Assembly: GCA_020152595.1 (NCBI GenBank)
Contig: JAIGNY010000476.1
Location: forward strand, 916,001 to 980,000
DNA: 64,000 bases
Reading direction: 5' to 3'
From: Chiridota heheva
Taxonomy: Eukaryota > Echinodermata > Holothuroidea > Apodida > Chiridotidae
The notes under the pieces: model-generated
What the model was told of the DNA's origin: nothing
The model's database searches: none
Seen by the model: the letters and a program-made list of their open reading frames with translations, nothing else
Shown here: in pieces, positions 47,180 to 59,240 of the stretch
How positions within the stretch are numbered: the first letter of the stretch is position 1
Layout of the letters: the number at the start of each line of letters is the position of its first letter
Made by a program: the position numbers and the translations under genes

Positions 47180-49320
47180 ACTTCACTTCTGGTATGTATT
47201 AAATTACCAATGTATGATGCATGGGAAATTATGTTTTTATTACATTTACGAACACCAATATTAATGTACAAATTTACACTGTTAGAAGCAAATGCATAAG
47301 TTTTCATAGCTATCTTAGACTGAATACAGTGCAGCCTAACCCTGGTTTGGTTGTTTAGTTCACCTTTATAATTTCATTTCTTTATCTTTACTAAATATCT
47401 TTCTCTTATTTCAGCACTCTAGTTTATTAGAATAATCAGATTTAGACATTTCAGAAAAATTAAAGCATATAGGCCTAACACACGTTTGTCCCCCATACAG
47501 CTGTACTTTATGTGCTGTCCATCAATGTAGTGGTTTGTGCACCATTATCAACAAGTTTCTGTCCACCAAGATGGAGCAGTTCTTCTTTGCTGCAAATTAC
47601 ATCACCATTTCTAAGCGATGACATCGCATTGCATACTCTCTATACCAATGAATGGCAATAACTACTATACTGCGTGGTGACAGAACACTTCAATGTGGGA
47701 GAAAAGATAAACAGCAAACTCTAGTAAGGTCAAATTCGTTTTTCAGTCATACTTTTTACATACTATTCACATAGTGTACAACATAGTTTCTGCACAAGAC
47801 TGAATGTTTCTCAGCTGCAAGAGAATGAAACCCTACAGTATAATAATAATCATAGTCCCTGCAGCTATACATATATGTTCCTCAGGTACAGAGGAAAGGA
47901 GATTGGGGTGTTTACTGATCTCTTAATGCACCCTATTATCATCTTTACCACATGTACAGTACATGACACACTCTGAATAAAACTAAAATATGTTGTAGCT
48001 ACTGCACTACGAAAAATAAATAACTACAGTAATTGCTTTATTATTGGCATAACCACTGATTTATAATACTGTACAGTAGTATTAAATTACCACCAACAAA
48101 TAAATTCCAAGTTTCTATTTCCATCTGATAGAAATATGATTCTATTTACAATACTGTAAAATGATAACCTTCCTGCACAGTTCCTTTTCAACACATTTAC
48201 AAATGCAGTCTCCTGCACTGAGATGGAAATTAATATTGCAGCTGAGATAAAGTTTCTTTTTTCATTGACAGTATTATCAATGGCCCAAAGTTTGTGCACC
48301 CTCCTACTTAACTGTACCCTGCAAATACAGGATCAAGATCAAGCTCATGATTTCATCTGTTAATTTGATACATTTTATATCAAACTGACTATATATTTTC
48401 CTTCCCATATTTTTGTTCAAGCATTTTCATACTTTACTGGTACATCTGTTGAAAGTTACGTTTATCATTGGTATACAAAATTTGGGGTATTCATGGGTTT
48501 TCCGAAGTAAACAATTAACTAAGTTTTTCTTTGGTGAATATCTGGATACAAAATTATCCCAAATTTCTATAAATTTATTATAGATATGTAAAAGAGAAAT
48601 CAAAGAAATTTACATTTAAGAACAACAAAAACAATTGAATTTCTATAAAGACAGAGAAATTGAATTCCTTAAGTGTGCAAACTTCAGATCATGCATGCTA
48701 CTGTAACTTACCTACAGTGCATGTGTATATACAATTTATTTTGTTTGAAAAAACTTCACTCACCAATCATTCATCAAAATAAATTATGCTGGTGGGATAA
48801 CAGCAGGGGTATAGGAAGGGTCCTCTCGTGAGGGGCAAGACCCAAAACAAATCCCAGTTAAATTTGCACTGACAAAATAATGTTTCTATTATGTTCAATG
48901 TTGCTGCTAATCAGGAAATTTCAAATTTTGGGAAATTTCCTTCTTTTCACAATTTTCTTTTATTTTTTAAATATTTTGGGAAACTTCATTTATTTTCAGG
49001 AAATTAAGCCAATTTGGAGGAAATTTTGCCATTTGTCAGGGAATTTCCTTCAACTTTTTGGGAAATTTTACCAAAGTTCACAATCATTTTACCAAATTTC
49101 CTCTGACAGTGGTAGAAGATACGGTGGTGTATTTAGGAGACCTGGTGATAGTGGTGTGTACAGGGGTAATGGGTACGGTGGCAGTGGTCTAGGCTGTGGT
49201 AGGTACACATACTGTATGTCAGAAGTGGATTATGGGAGAAATAGGTACAGTTAGTAGTAAAAACTTACAAATAAAATTTGAAAAAACCTAATCAACAATT
49301 ATGACAATATTCTTCAAAGT
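47180..49320. other. Mostly unrecognised; GGGAAATTTCC-rich patch at 48800-49110
   Basis: No exon was recognised. The patch at 48800-49110 shares the GGGAAATTTCCTTC motif style of the hAT MITE interior and could be a decayed relative, but no termini were found. Confidence 0.4.
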
Positions 49321-49324
49321 AAAA

Positions 49325-49700
49325 CAGTCAATGAAGATGCAAAGGCTTTTGAGAGAGAAAAGAATAAATTTGGTGAAAAAATCATTTTGATATCTTGTTA
49401 TGTTTAGGAGCTACAGTGCTACATGTCAAAGATTGCACTTGTGTATTGAAATTCAAAAAGTGAGTGCAGTGTACAGTGTGATGTCATACTTTCGGATCCA
49501 GTTTTATGTATTTACTTGCTTTGTCCATTTGCTTATGTACCTTAATACAATTTCAATACAAGAAAAATGTATATGAAAATGCATAAAAAAATTGTCTTGG
49601 ATCTGCAAGTATGACACCAACATGTTTCTTTCTTCACCAATTTGGTTCTTTAATAGTCCTCTAAAATAAATAACAAAATGAAAATTACAGGGAATATTCC
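49325..49700. mobile_element. Probable foldback element F5, diverged
   Basis: TGTCATACTTTCGGATCCA at about 49484 has an inverted partner TGGATCTGCAAGTATGACA at about 49597, and AAATTTGGTGAAAAAA at about 49367 pairs with TTCTTCACCAATTTGG at about 49630. The right end GAATATTCCTTTATAAA resembles the F4 end. Confidence 0.5.
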
Positions 49701-49786
49701 TTTATAAATAAAAATCATCTTTTACTTTCCATCACTAGACTTACGATACAGAGCTACACGTATGGTGCAAATTGCATGGAAAAATT

Positions 49787-52700
49787 GGTTTGTTTGTTTG
49801 TTGATGTTAAACGGCAACGAGACAGTCAGAGTCAAATGTGCCAAGAGGGTGTTAAAAAAGTTAAAGATGCAATATTTAGGATGGTATGAATAACAAAAAA
49901 GGGAATAGAGGTAAGTAAAGGGAAGGAGGAATAAGTTGCAAGTGCGGAGGAAGGTGATGTCAGAGGAGGGATTGTTCTTGAAGAGATCAGAAATGGAAGT
50001 GGAGGAGGAGAAGAGAGATCTGGAATTCTGGAATAAGGGACAGGTTAATAGGATATGCTTGATCGAGAGATCAGTGTTGCAAGTAAGGCAAACAGGTGTA
50101 GGAGAGCCGGAAAGGATAAAGGAGTGGGTGAGAAAGGAGTGACGGAGGCGGATGTGGGTGACAACAACATCCTTCCAGTGATTGCGACTGTGCAGAAGAG
50201 GGTTGGTCCCGACTTTGGGAATGATAAGTGTGAAGTTTGTCACTGATCTCAGATTCCAAAAGTCTTGCCAGGTCTTCCTGAGGTACAGTAACTAGAAATG
50301 GTGAAGCGGAAATCAGGGTGCGGAATAAGGATAGGTGAAATGTGGCTCGACAGAGCGTTGTTGGCAGCTCTCTCAGCCCTCTCATTGCCGGGGATGGCAA
50401 CGTGGATGGGATCCAGAAAAAGATTATATTCTTCCCTGAAGAAGAGAGAGTGTGGAGTTTGTTTAGTATTTGTAAGATAAGTGGATTAGTCCAGAGCATG
50501 TTAAGGATGCCAGTAACAACTGATTTTGAGTCAGAGAGGATGACGAAGGGAGACGGAAGGAGAGTTCTTCGAAGCTTAGAGCTAGGAGGATAGCCTTTGC
50601 TTCAGCAGAGTAGATGGAGGCTCCATCAGTTACATGTAACCTTGAAGAAAGGGTGAGGCCAGGACAGGCAGCTGCAGAGAAGCCTTCTTGAGTAGAGCCA
50701 TCAGTGAAGAGGAAGGAGTAGTCGTGGATGTGTCTACTGAGTTGGCAGTATTTGGAGCAAAAGAAGGCTGGGTTGTGAAGTGCTTTCATGTAAGAGGAAA
50801 AGTAAATGAGAACTTGGGGAGGAGGGATAAGCCAGGTCAGAGTGGAAGGGATAGTGTGCCTGCCTATCAAAGAAATGTTGATGTTGGCCGGGAAAATGAG
50901 AATGCATCTGGATACCGAAAGATAGAGGGATGCATTTGTTGAGAGTAAAGAAGTTGGTGAAGGAAGGAGAGCAGGTGGAGTGGAAACATGGATTCTGTGA
51001 GTCAGTGAAGAGGCGAAGAGCAAAGGAGAGTCCGCCCCTGGTACACCTGAGGTCAAGGGTGAGTTTGTTGGCCTCAACGTGAAGACTAGTGAAGGGGGTG
51101 GTGGGGGTGGCGCCAAGGCAGAGCCTTATGGAGGTGCTTTCAATGACCTCGATGTGCCTCAAGTAAAGTTTGAGATCTGAGAAGGGAGCGATAGAGGGTG
51201 AGCAAGGTGAGAAAATTGGCTCCTCAGTTGGTGCTGGAGAGGACCTTGAGGAGATTGAGGGTTTTGTTAACAGTTGGATTTGAGGCTCTTAATGTGGGGG
51301 AGGTAGAGAGCTTGGAATCGAGAATGATCCCAAGGAAACGAGAACTGTCCTTACTGGGAATGATGGATTCTTTGAGATGGAGATTGGGACAAAGGAAGAA
51401 AGAGTTGCTGTTGTTGAAATGAATGAGAACAGTTTTGTCTTTGGAGAAATTGAAGCTGTTGATTTCACTCCAGCAAGCTAAGTTGCCCAGGCATTTTGAA
51501 AATTATTTTGGAGAGTTTGGAAGCATGGAGAGGATGAGGAGATGGCAAAATCGTTGATATACAGAGAACACTTAATGTTGGGAGGAGATAGCTTTGGTGA
51601 TGATTTGGGGGATAAGAAGAGACAGGGAGAGAATGCTGCCTTGGGAGACAGCCAGGTGTTGGGTATACCTCTACGAGTAGGTGTTACCGATGCACACTCT
51701 GAAATGGCGAGAATGGAGATAATTCTGGATGAAGGTTGAAGGAGACCTCTGAGACTGGAGGAGTGAAGGTCCCTGAGGATACTGTACTGCCAGGTGGTGT
51801 CAAAGGCCTTTTTGAGGTCAAAGAAGATGGAGATAGGTGTGGTAATTTCTGACGAAGTCTTCACGGACATAGTTGTCAAGTTTGAGGACATGGTCCAGGC
51901 AATTCCGTTTTCTCCTAAAACAATTTTGAGATGGGAAAGGATGGGGTTCTTCTCAAGGTACCAGCAGAGTCTGTAATCGACGATACGTTCCAATATCTTG
52001 CAGAGGCAGAATGTGAGAGCGATAGGGCAATAGTTAGTGGGGATGGATCTGTCAAAGTTCTAGGAAAGTTTTTGAGGAGAATATAGTGGGTGCCGTCAGG
52101 GCCTTGGGAAAAGGACCTGGATTTTTTGAGGGAGGAGGAGAGCTCAGAGAAGGTGAATGGAAGCTTGTAATTTTCCTGATTGTTGGACTGGAAGTTAAGA
52201 GAGTTTTTCTCAGCCTCGATTTATAGGTTACGAAAGGAGTGGGAAAGACTCTCATTGGAGGAGGTTTTAGTGAAAATGGAGGCTAAGCAGTCAGAGATGT
52301 CGATGAAGTCAGTGATTTTTGTGTTGTTATAGATAAGGTGAGAGATATTGTTTAAGGTACTTTTCACTTTGAAGTTACGGATCATGTTCCAAATTTTGGA
52401 AGGGGCGGTCTGGAGATCCAAGGAGGAAACATAGGTTTCCAGGAGATCTTTTTGCTGAGTTTGATGGTCTTCCTGGCTTTGGCTCTGAGAATGCGAAAGT
52501 TGTCCAGGTTTTGGGGAGATGGGAGGGCTTTGACGAGACGGAGGGCTTTGTTTTTAAAGAGAGATTGCTTTCTTGCAATCAGTGGTGTACCAAGGCTTAA
52601 AGTTCTTTGGGGTGGAGGAGAAGGTAGGAATAGAGAAGTTGGCAATTTCCAGAAGGGGAAGTTGGGAGATGAGGTTTCCAAGGTCAGTGGGGGTAAGGGG

Positions 52701-53420
52701 GGAGTTAGGGAGGATGTAAAGGTTACAGAGAGTAATGGTTTTGTGTAAAGTCACGAGACAGCAGGAGGTTGGAGTAAATAGGGATGAGGCTCAAAGGTAT
52801 ATCATTCCTGATGTAGATAAAGAAGAGCAGCCAGATGCTTTTCTAGCATTCTGTGATATAAAGTGTGACCCTGAATACCCCGGAATGGAGAAGAAGTCGG
52901 TGGAGGATAAAAAGGTTTCTTGAAGGCAGATGATACTGGGGTTGAGGGTGGATATCAGTTCAAGTTTTTGAAGTTGGCAGAGAGTCTGCAACAGTTCCAT
53001 TGTATGATATCAGCCATTAAAAATAGTTAGAGGAAGGGTTCTGTGGGGGTTGGGGGTCCTAGTCTGGGGGAGACTGGCCAACATCCATGTCTTGGAAAGG
53101 GTAATGGTCTATGAAGGGGAGGATTAAAGATGGAGAGAGTTGAACAGGGGTGTTCCCATCATTGTTGTAAGGTGACTGAGTTGGTGTTAGGTGGTTGGTG
53201 ATCTGAGCTGGGAAGGTTTGGTTTTGTTGGTTTTTAGAAGGGTTTCTGTTGTCAGGCTGGGTTGTTCTGCCTGGAAGGTGAGGGGTAGAAGGTGAGATTT
53301 GGGAAGGTTGGACAGGTTTGTGTGGGTTGACGGGAGATTTTAGCGTGTTCTGAAGGTTGCCATTGATTCTTTGATGAGTTGAGGTGTTCTGTTAGGGTTT
53401 ATGATCCTTAGGAAGTGGCT
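49787..53420 (-). mobile_element. RNase H-bearing LINE (LINE C) with ORF1/EN/RT/RNase H relics
   Basis: Minus-strand order from right: a Pro/Asn-rich stretch, perhaps the ORF1 end (53000-53420); an endonuclease N-terminus with ICLQETFL (52791-53000) and NLYILPNSPLTPTDLG (52554-52754). The reverse transcriptase follows with DLKKAFDTTW as motif A and a damaged YINDF motif C (51478-51993). RNase H is at 50071-50790 (FTDGST, SAEAKAILLAL, FFWIPS). The 3' tail (TTTG)n begins at 49787. The endonuclease core (GDFN and SDH motifs) appears deleted near 52690. Frameshifts throughout show it is dead. It is related to 16497-17571, 57905-58482 and 24935-25745. Confidence 0.9.
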
Positions 53421-54659
53421 CGTTGTTGGAATGGTTCCACCAGAATGGGAAAGAGTGGCATCATATTGATGAGTCATTCCATATACATGTACAATGGATC
53501 AGAGCTCAGCAGGGCATCGTCATGGATTTGGCAATTTTTTTGTTTGTACAAAGTAAACCAACTGTTATGCACTTCCACCAAGTTTTAGTCAATGACATAA
53601 CTATTTTTCAAAATACGGCTTGCCAAAGACCCTACCCCAAAAACGTAAGAAAAATGGACCTAAATTTTTTAATTTAAAGCCATTTTCAATTTAAAGCCAT
53701 GGAGCCAACTCCATAAAGCAATTGAATTGAGCAATTTTCTAAAGTATAGAGATTATTAACTCAGAATATGAAAAAACAAAAAATGGTGGTGTGATATATG
53801 TTCGGGCCAGAGAGGCCATTATCGGAAAATGCTCATTTTACACTGTTTTTTGACAATTTGGGTTCATTTTGACAGTTTGTTAGGTCATGGGAGGAAGAGT
53901 CACAGGCGGCACAGCTGGTTTAGGAGCAGCAGTTGTTTTTCCCGTAGCTTGAATTTTTGGCAGTTGTGGCATCTCAGAAAAAAAGAGGTGACAGGAACAA
54001 AAAATTTTATTTCATTCATTCTTCAAAAAGAAACAATGATTTGATGGTGTACTACATAAAACTTAATCGTTACTGTATGTACTGTAGGCAGTAATTTATA
54101 TCATGTGCACCAGCTAAATATGTCATTCTCATCAATCAATAGTTCATTTGCAAAATGGTAATGAAAGTAACACCATGAAATACTGTATTTCTTGAGGTGA
54201 TTTTCATCCAGAAATAAACAGACTGCAAATTTGGCCCACTTGTTCATTTAGTATTTTTTCATGCCTGATTTCAACACATTAAAAGTAAATGTGTTCTGTA
54301 CAATGAGTACACATCATTTTATAACTTGCATCCTAAATATGTACAGTGTATTAACTTCCAGAGAACTACAACACAGTAAATTCAGTGAAAAACATTTTAA
54401 TCAAAGAACACTCAATGTATTATGGTACAGTAGGCCTACATATATATTACTACTGTTATTCATAAATATGCAGGAAGGTACAGTATATTGTTACTGAATC
54501 ACAAAGCAATATAACATTCTTGAACTCAGGTTTCTGCAATAAGAGTCAATATTTGCCAGTTGCTACAGTATACTTACAGTATTACAAGAACGGTAAATAC
54601 CAACATGGTTCCCATGCCAATGCAACTTGACACCCATATCATATGACCTGGCCAATTAT
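53421..54659. other. No recognised feature
   Basis: No supported exon or element. Short palindromic TACTGTA/TACAGTA words are frequent, as elsewhere in the window. Confidence 0.4.
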
Positions 54660-56319
54660 AAAAATGGCATCTAACACTAAGTCCCACATGGCATCCCACC
54701 CCATGCCCCACATGACATCCCATCCTATCCCTTGTCCCACATGGCATTCCACCATATCTCCCACATGGCATCCCACCCCATGTCCTACATGACATCCCAT
54801 CCCATCTCTTGTCCCACATGGCATCCCACCCTATGTCCCACATAAATCCCATCCCATGTGCCAAATGACATCCCACCCCATGTGCCACATGGCATCCCAT
54901 CCCATGTCCCACATGACATCCTATCCCATGTCCCACATGACATCCCATCCCATGTCCCACATGACATCCCATCCATGTCCCACATGACATCCCATCCCGC
55001 ACATGGCATCCCACCATATCTCCCAAATGGCATTCCACTATACAGTATGTCTCACATGGCATTCCACCATATGTACCACATGACATTCCACCATATGTCC
55101 CACATGGCATTCCTCCCTATGTACCCATATGGCATCCCACCCTACATGTATGTCCCACATGGATCCCATCCTACATGTATGTCCCACATTAATCAACCAT
55201 ATGTACTACATGACATCCCTTCCTATGTCCCACATGGCATCCCTCCCTGTGTCCCACATGGCATCTCTCCCTATATCCCCCATGGCATCCCACTGTATGT
55301 CCCACATCAGTAGCTTCCCACCTGATGTCCCATATGGCATCCCACCTTATGTCCCACATTGGATCCCACCATATGTTTCACATGGTATCCCTCCCAATGT
55401 CCCAATGACATCCTACTTCATGTCCCACATGGCATCACATTCCATGTCTCCATGGCCTCCTACCATATGTCCACATGGCCTCCTACCCTATGTCACACAC
55501 GACATCCCAACATATGTCACACTCTGTGTTATTCGTGGCATCCCACTAGTGACAACATCCCACCCCATGTCCCACATGGCATCCCACCCAATGTCACACA
55601 TAGCATCCCACCCCATGTCCCACATGTCATCCCAGCCCATGTCCCACATGACATCCCATGTCCCACATGACATCCCATGTCACACATGACATCCCAACCC
55701 ATGGCATTCCAGCTATATATCCTACATGGCATTCCACCCTGTTCCACATGGCATCCCACCCCATGTCTCACATGGCATACCACCCCACGTCCCACATGAC
55801 ATCCCATAGGCTCCATAAGAAGTCTCATACTAGCTATCGCAGTCCCTGATTGAGCATACTATGTATGAAAGTGTCAGTTTATATAACTTATATGCAAATG
55901 ACTTGTTAAATAAGAAAAAAAAAAGGCAGACAAATGCCTGATATAGCCCTTGATGTATACCACATGGTATATATCATATCATAAGTCCCGCATGGCCCCC
56001 ATCCATGTCCCACATGGCATCCCTTCACATGTCCATATGCAGTCATATCCTGTCACTCCCTGACTGAGCATACTAAATAAAAAAAATCTGGTCAGTTCAT
56101 ATACTGTAGCAACTTTATGCAAATATGCCTAAATATTTAAAGAATTTTAAGGATTTTAAATCTCCAGTGCTATGAGAGAGACACTTGAGGATCTCTGAAG
56201 AATATTGGAGAAAACAAACTAACATTTCTGAGGAAATCTCAGGAAAAACTGTGGTCGGCCGGACGGACGAAATCGCCATTACATAGGTTCGCATTATGCT
56301 TCGCATGCTCCCCAAAAAT
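54660..56319. mobile_element. Composite dispersed element, copy 2
   Basis: Array 54660-55830 uses mainly the about 24-bp unit (CACATGGCATCCCACCCCAT), with few 19-bp units. The flank 55800-56319 is collinear with 1820-2584, including CATAGGCTCCATAAGAAGTC, ATGCAAATGAC, ATACCACATGGTATA and the end CGAAATCGCCATTACATA plus TTCGCATTATGCTTCGC. An extra GGTCGGCCGGACGGA stretch is present near the right end. Confidence 0.7.
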
Positions 56320-56374
56320 GATGAATACTGTAAACCTTAAGAATTGTTCTGAAAGGTTAAATTACAGCTAAGAT

Positions 56375-56705
56375 GTACAGTGCCAAGTCTTAACAGCTGG
56401 CATGTACAGTGTATACAGTACAAAAGTCTTAACAGCTGGCATACATGTACAGTGTATACAGTACATAAGTCTTAACAGCTAACATGTACAGTGTATACAG
56501 TACAAAAGTCTTAACAGCTAACATGTAGTGTATACAGTACAAAAGTCTTAACAGCTAATATGTACAGTGTATACAGAACAAAAGTCTTAACAGCTAACAT
56601 GTACAGTGTATACAGTACAAAAGTCTTAACAGCTAACATGTACAGTGTATACAGTACAAAAGTCTTAACAGCTAACATGTACAGTGTACACAGTACAAAA
56701 GTCTT
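56375..56705. repeat. 39-bp minisatellite
   Basis: About nine units of CTTAACAGCTAACATGTACA followed by GTGTATACAGTACAAAAGT. The unit includes a TGTACAGTGTATACAGTACA dyad. The 13-residue peptide repeats on the minus strand are artefacts of 39 being a multiple of 3. Confidence 0.95.
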
Positions 56706-57904
56706 ATGAGTACAGAAATAAATGCTGCTTTTACCAAGTTTTCTGAAAATCTGATAAAAGGTACAGTACACTACAGAGCAATTTTCACTCTTAAAAGTAA
56801 TGTGATTTGATATTTTATCTTCTACAATGCACTAACTGTTAATACTGTAGCATTTTTGACACAGTGACTAGCCAACTCCCTGACTAACCATTAACAAAGA
56901 ATTAGTATCATGAAAATGATATTTACTGACTGAATGGGACCATATATACCAATAACAAGACTATATGGCAAATCTCTTTTTGTGAACTTGATTCTAAAGG
57001 TCACTGGTAAACACCATGGTACTGTATACAGTATATTGCATCTGTTTGTCACTGTGATGGACACACACCATTTGATGTTAGATGAAATATTACCTGTTTA
57101 TGTAAAATACTTAACTGAAATAGAGAGAGTCTTGTTTTATGGAAAATGTTGTGGATTTACAGGATCAAGGCACAGGTATTGCAATAGCAACAAATTGAGC
57201 AATAATTGGAAGAAAATACTGTATGTTATAGGGCCCAGAGCCAAGCTTTTGGAAATTATTTTTTGCTAGTTGGAGAAAAAATATCTAATCTAAAATATGT
57301 TGAAATAAGATGATAGAATACAAGATTCTTATGAAAATCAGCCTGCCAAGAGCTACATGTATGGTAGCTGGTAACGGCTTATTTTTAGAAAAATCACAGG
57401 ATGTTTATCATTGGAGTCAATGTGAAATTCCACCACATTTGCAATATTTTGGCTCAATGTCAAAATTTCATGACTTTTGACTTTTTAACAATTTAATATG
57501 ATAATTGCTTTAGCTCTGTATTGATATAAAAGTAATCAAAAATGATACCATATAGTGAACTTTGAATTTACAGCCTTAGCTGTTTAAATACTTTAAAATG
57601 ACCGCCATTATGCTTGATATTTATTCAAAAATGGATACATTTTATGTGGGAATGAAAATGTGTTTTTGTAAAAAAATTCAGAGATGATGAGTTAAGCAGT
57701 TGTCTCAATCATATTTGAAAAAAAAAAATTATGCAGCATTATTTTCAAAATCACAGTAAGGTGAACAATTTCTTAAATCCCCATCAATGTTATAATATTG
57801 TCCTATAAGCACTGTAATTTCCCAAAGTAGAAGTAGTATTGGGATACTGGCACCTACATGTATAAAACATGATAATTAACACAAAGTTTCATCAAAACCA
57901 ATTG
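56706..57904. other. No recognised feature
   Basis: AT-rich sequence. The ORF at 56934-57269 has no recognisable domain, and its composition matches the surroundings. Confidence 0.4.
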
Positions 57905-58482
57905 AAAATTGTTTTTTTGTTTGATAAGGGCTTAACGGCACCACAACAACGAAGGTCAAATTGTGCCTGAGAGGTCAGATCATTCTAGAGGTAGGAAGGA
58001 AAGGAAACGGGGAGAATGAGAGAAATTCAAAAACAAAAGGTCAGAACTCAGTGATCAACAGAAGGAGGGGGGATGCATGGTTGAAACAAAAACAAAGTAG
58101 AGAGGGGGTGGAAGAGGAGAATTAAATATGGTTGTAGAGGGAGGCATGATGAAGGAAGGAGATAATTTCATCCGGAGGATTTTTCTGGAAAACTCAGCAA
58201 TTGAGTTGTGGGGAGCGAGGGAAGCTCTGGGAAGGTTGTACAGGGGGTACGCAAGGAGAACATGATGGATTGTGAGGGTGCAATGGCAATTGTGGCAGAG
58301 GGGTTGGGGGGAGCCAATAAGGAGGTGGGAGTGAGTGAGGTGGGTGTGACCAATTCTAAGATGGGTAATATGAACGTTGTTGATACGAGATGTTGTTGAT
58401 GTGGATTTGATCGCAATTGTAGGCTGGATGACATGGAGTTTGTTATCAATTTGGGAGTTCCATGAGGTTTGCCAGCGGTCAC
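57905..58482 (-). mobile_element. RNase H-type LINE 3' fragment
   Basis: It matches 16497-17050 closely (GATAAGGGCTTAACGGCACC at the left, GGGAGTTCCATGAGGTTTGCC at the right). It holds only the C-terminal codons and 3' UTR, 5'-truncated after GCCAGCGGTCAC. No target duplication was evident. Confidence 0.88.
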
Positions 58483-58690
58483 CACTTTACATCATTTTAA
58501 GGCCTTAATTTATGCACATTTTATTTAAATTGCTAAAAGTGATGACAAGTAACAGTTCATACCTTTGCCAACATGGGTAATTTCACCATTCCAATGATTT
58601 ATTTGAGTAAATTTAAGTTCATATCTCTATGAATTTTCATCCCCAATAACAATCAACCCCAGAATCCTAGGCCCACCAAGTACATCCCCG

Positions 58691-59240
58691 TAAATGAAAA
58701 TGTTCCCATGGATTTTCATTTTTCATATATTATAGAGAAAATTTAAAGAAACAAAGTGGTGAAATAACTATGTTAATATCTTATTCTGTTTAGAAGTTAT
58801 AACAATTTAAATAGTAGAAAAATGTTCTTAAAAACACCTCGTACAGTATGTCCTTCAGCTTGGTGATGTCATCAATGCAATTCCAGCACAGTTCTTATGT
58901 ATTTCTTATAAATTTAATCACACTTTTTTTACATTATCGAACAGCATTTTTGGTTCATTATACAGATAGGGTGTAATACATTATTTACAAGAAAACATCA
59001 CATTTGATCAAAAAATTAAAATCTTATTTAAAGAAATACAAAAGACGTTTTGCTAAAATTGTCTCTATGACATCACAGATGTTGCCAATCAGTCACTTTT
59101 GTCTAAATTCAAAAATACTTTAAACATTTTGTAACTTCTAAATGGAATAAGATATTAACATAGTTTTTTCACCATTTTGTTTCTTAAATTATTCTCTATC
59201 ATATATGAAAAAATTAAAATACATGGGAATATTCCTTTAA
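58691..59240. mobile_element. Inverted-repeat (foldback) element F4
   Basis: The left arm (about 58700-58830) and right arm (about 59090-59240) are inverted copies, for example TTAATATCTTATTC at left and GGAATAAGATATTAA at right. Both arms carry a TGA(T/C)(G/A)TCA word inward. The right end is GGGAATATTCCTTTAA. Confidence 0.8.

Noticed and set aside
53423..53677. 84-residue plus-strand ORF
   Set aside because: No domain, no splice or start support, composition like the background; it lies at the edge of LINE C.
54575..54640. Possible minus-strand exon ending at a GTAAGTATAC donor
   Set aside because: The peptide lacks family resemblance, stops occur at the border, and neighbouring sequence belongs to the minisatellite element edge.
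56934..57269. 111-residue plus-strand ORF
   Set aside because: No recognisable motif and no codon bias against background; random AT-rich ORFs of this size are expected in 64 kb.
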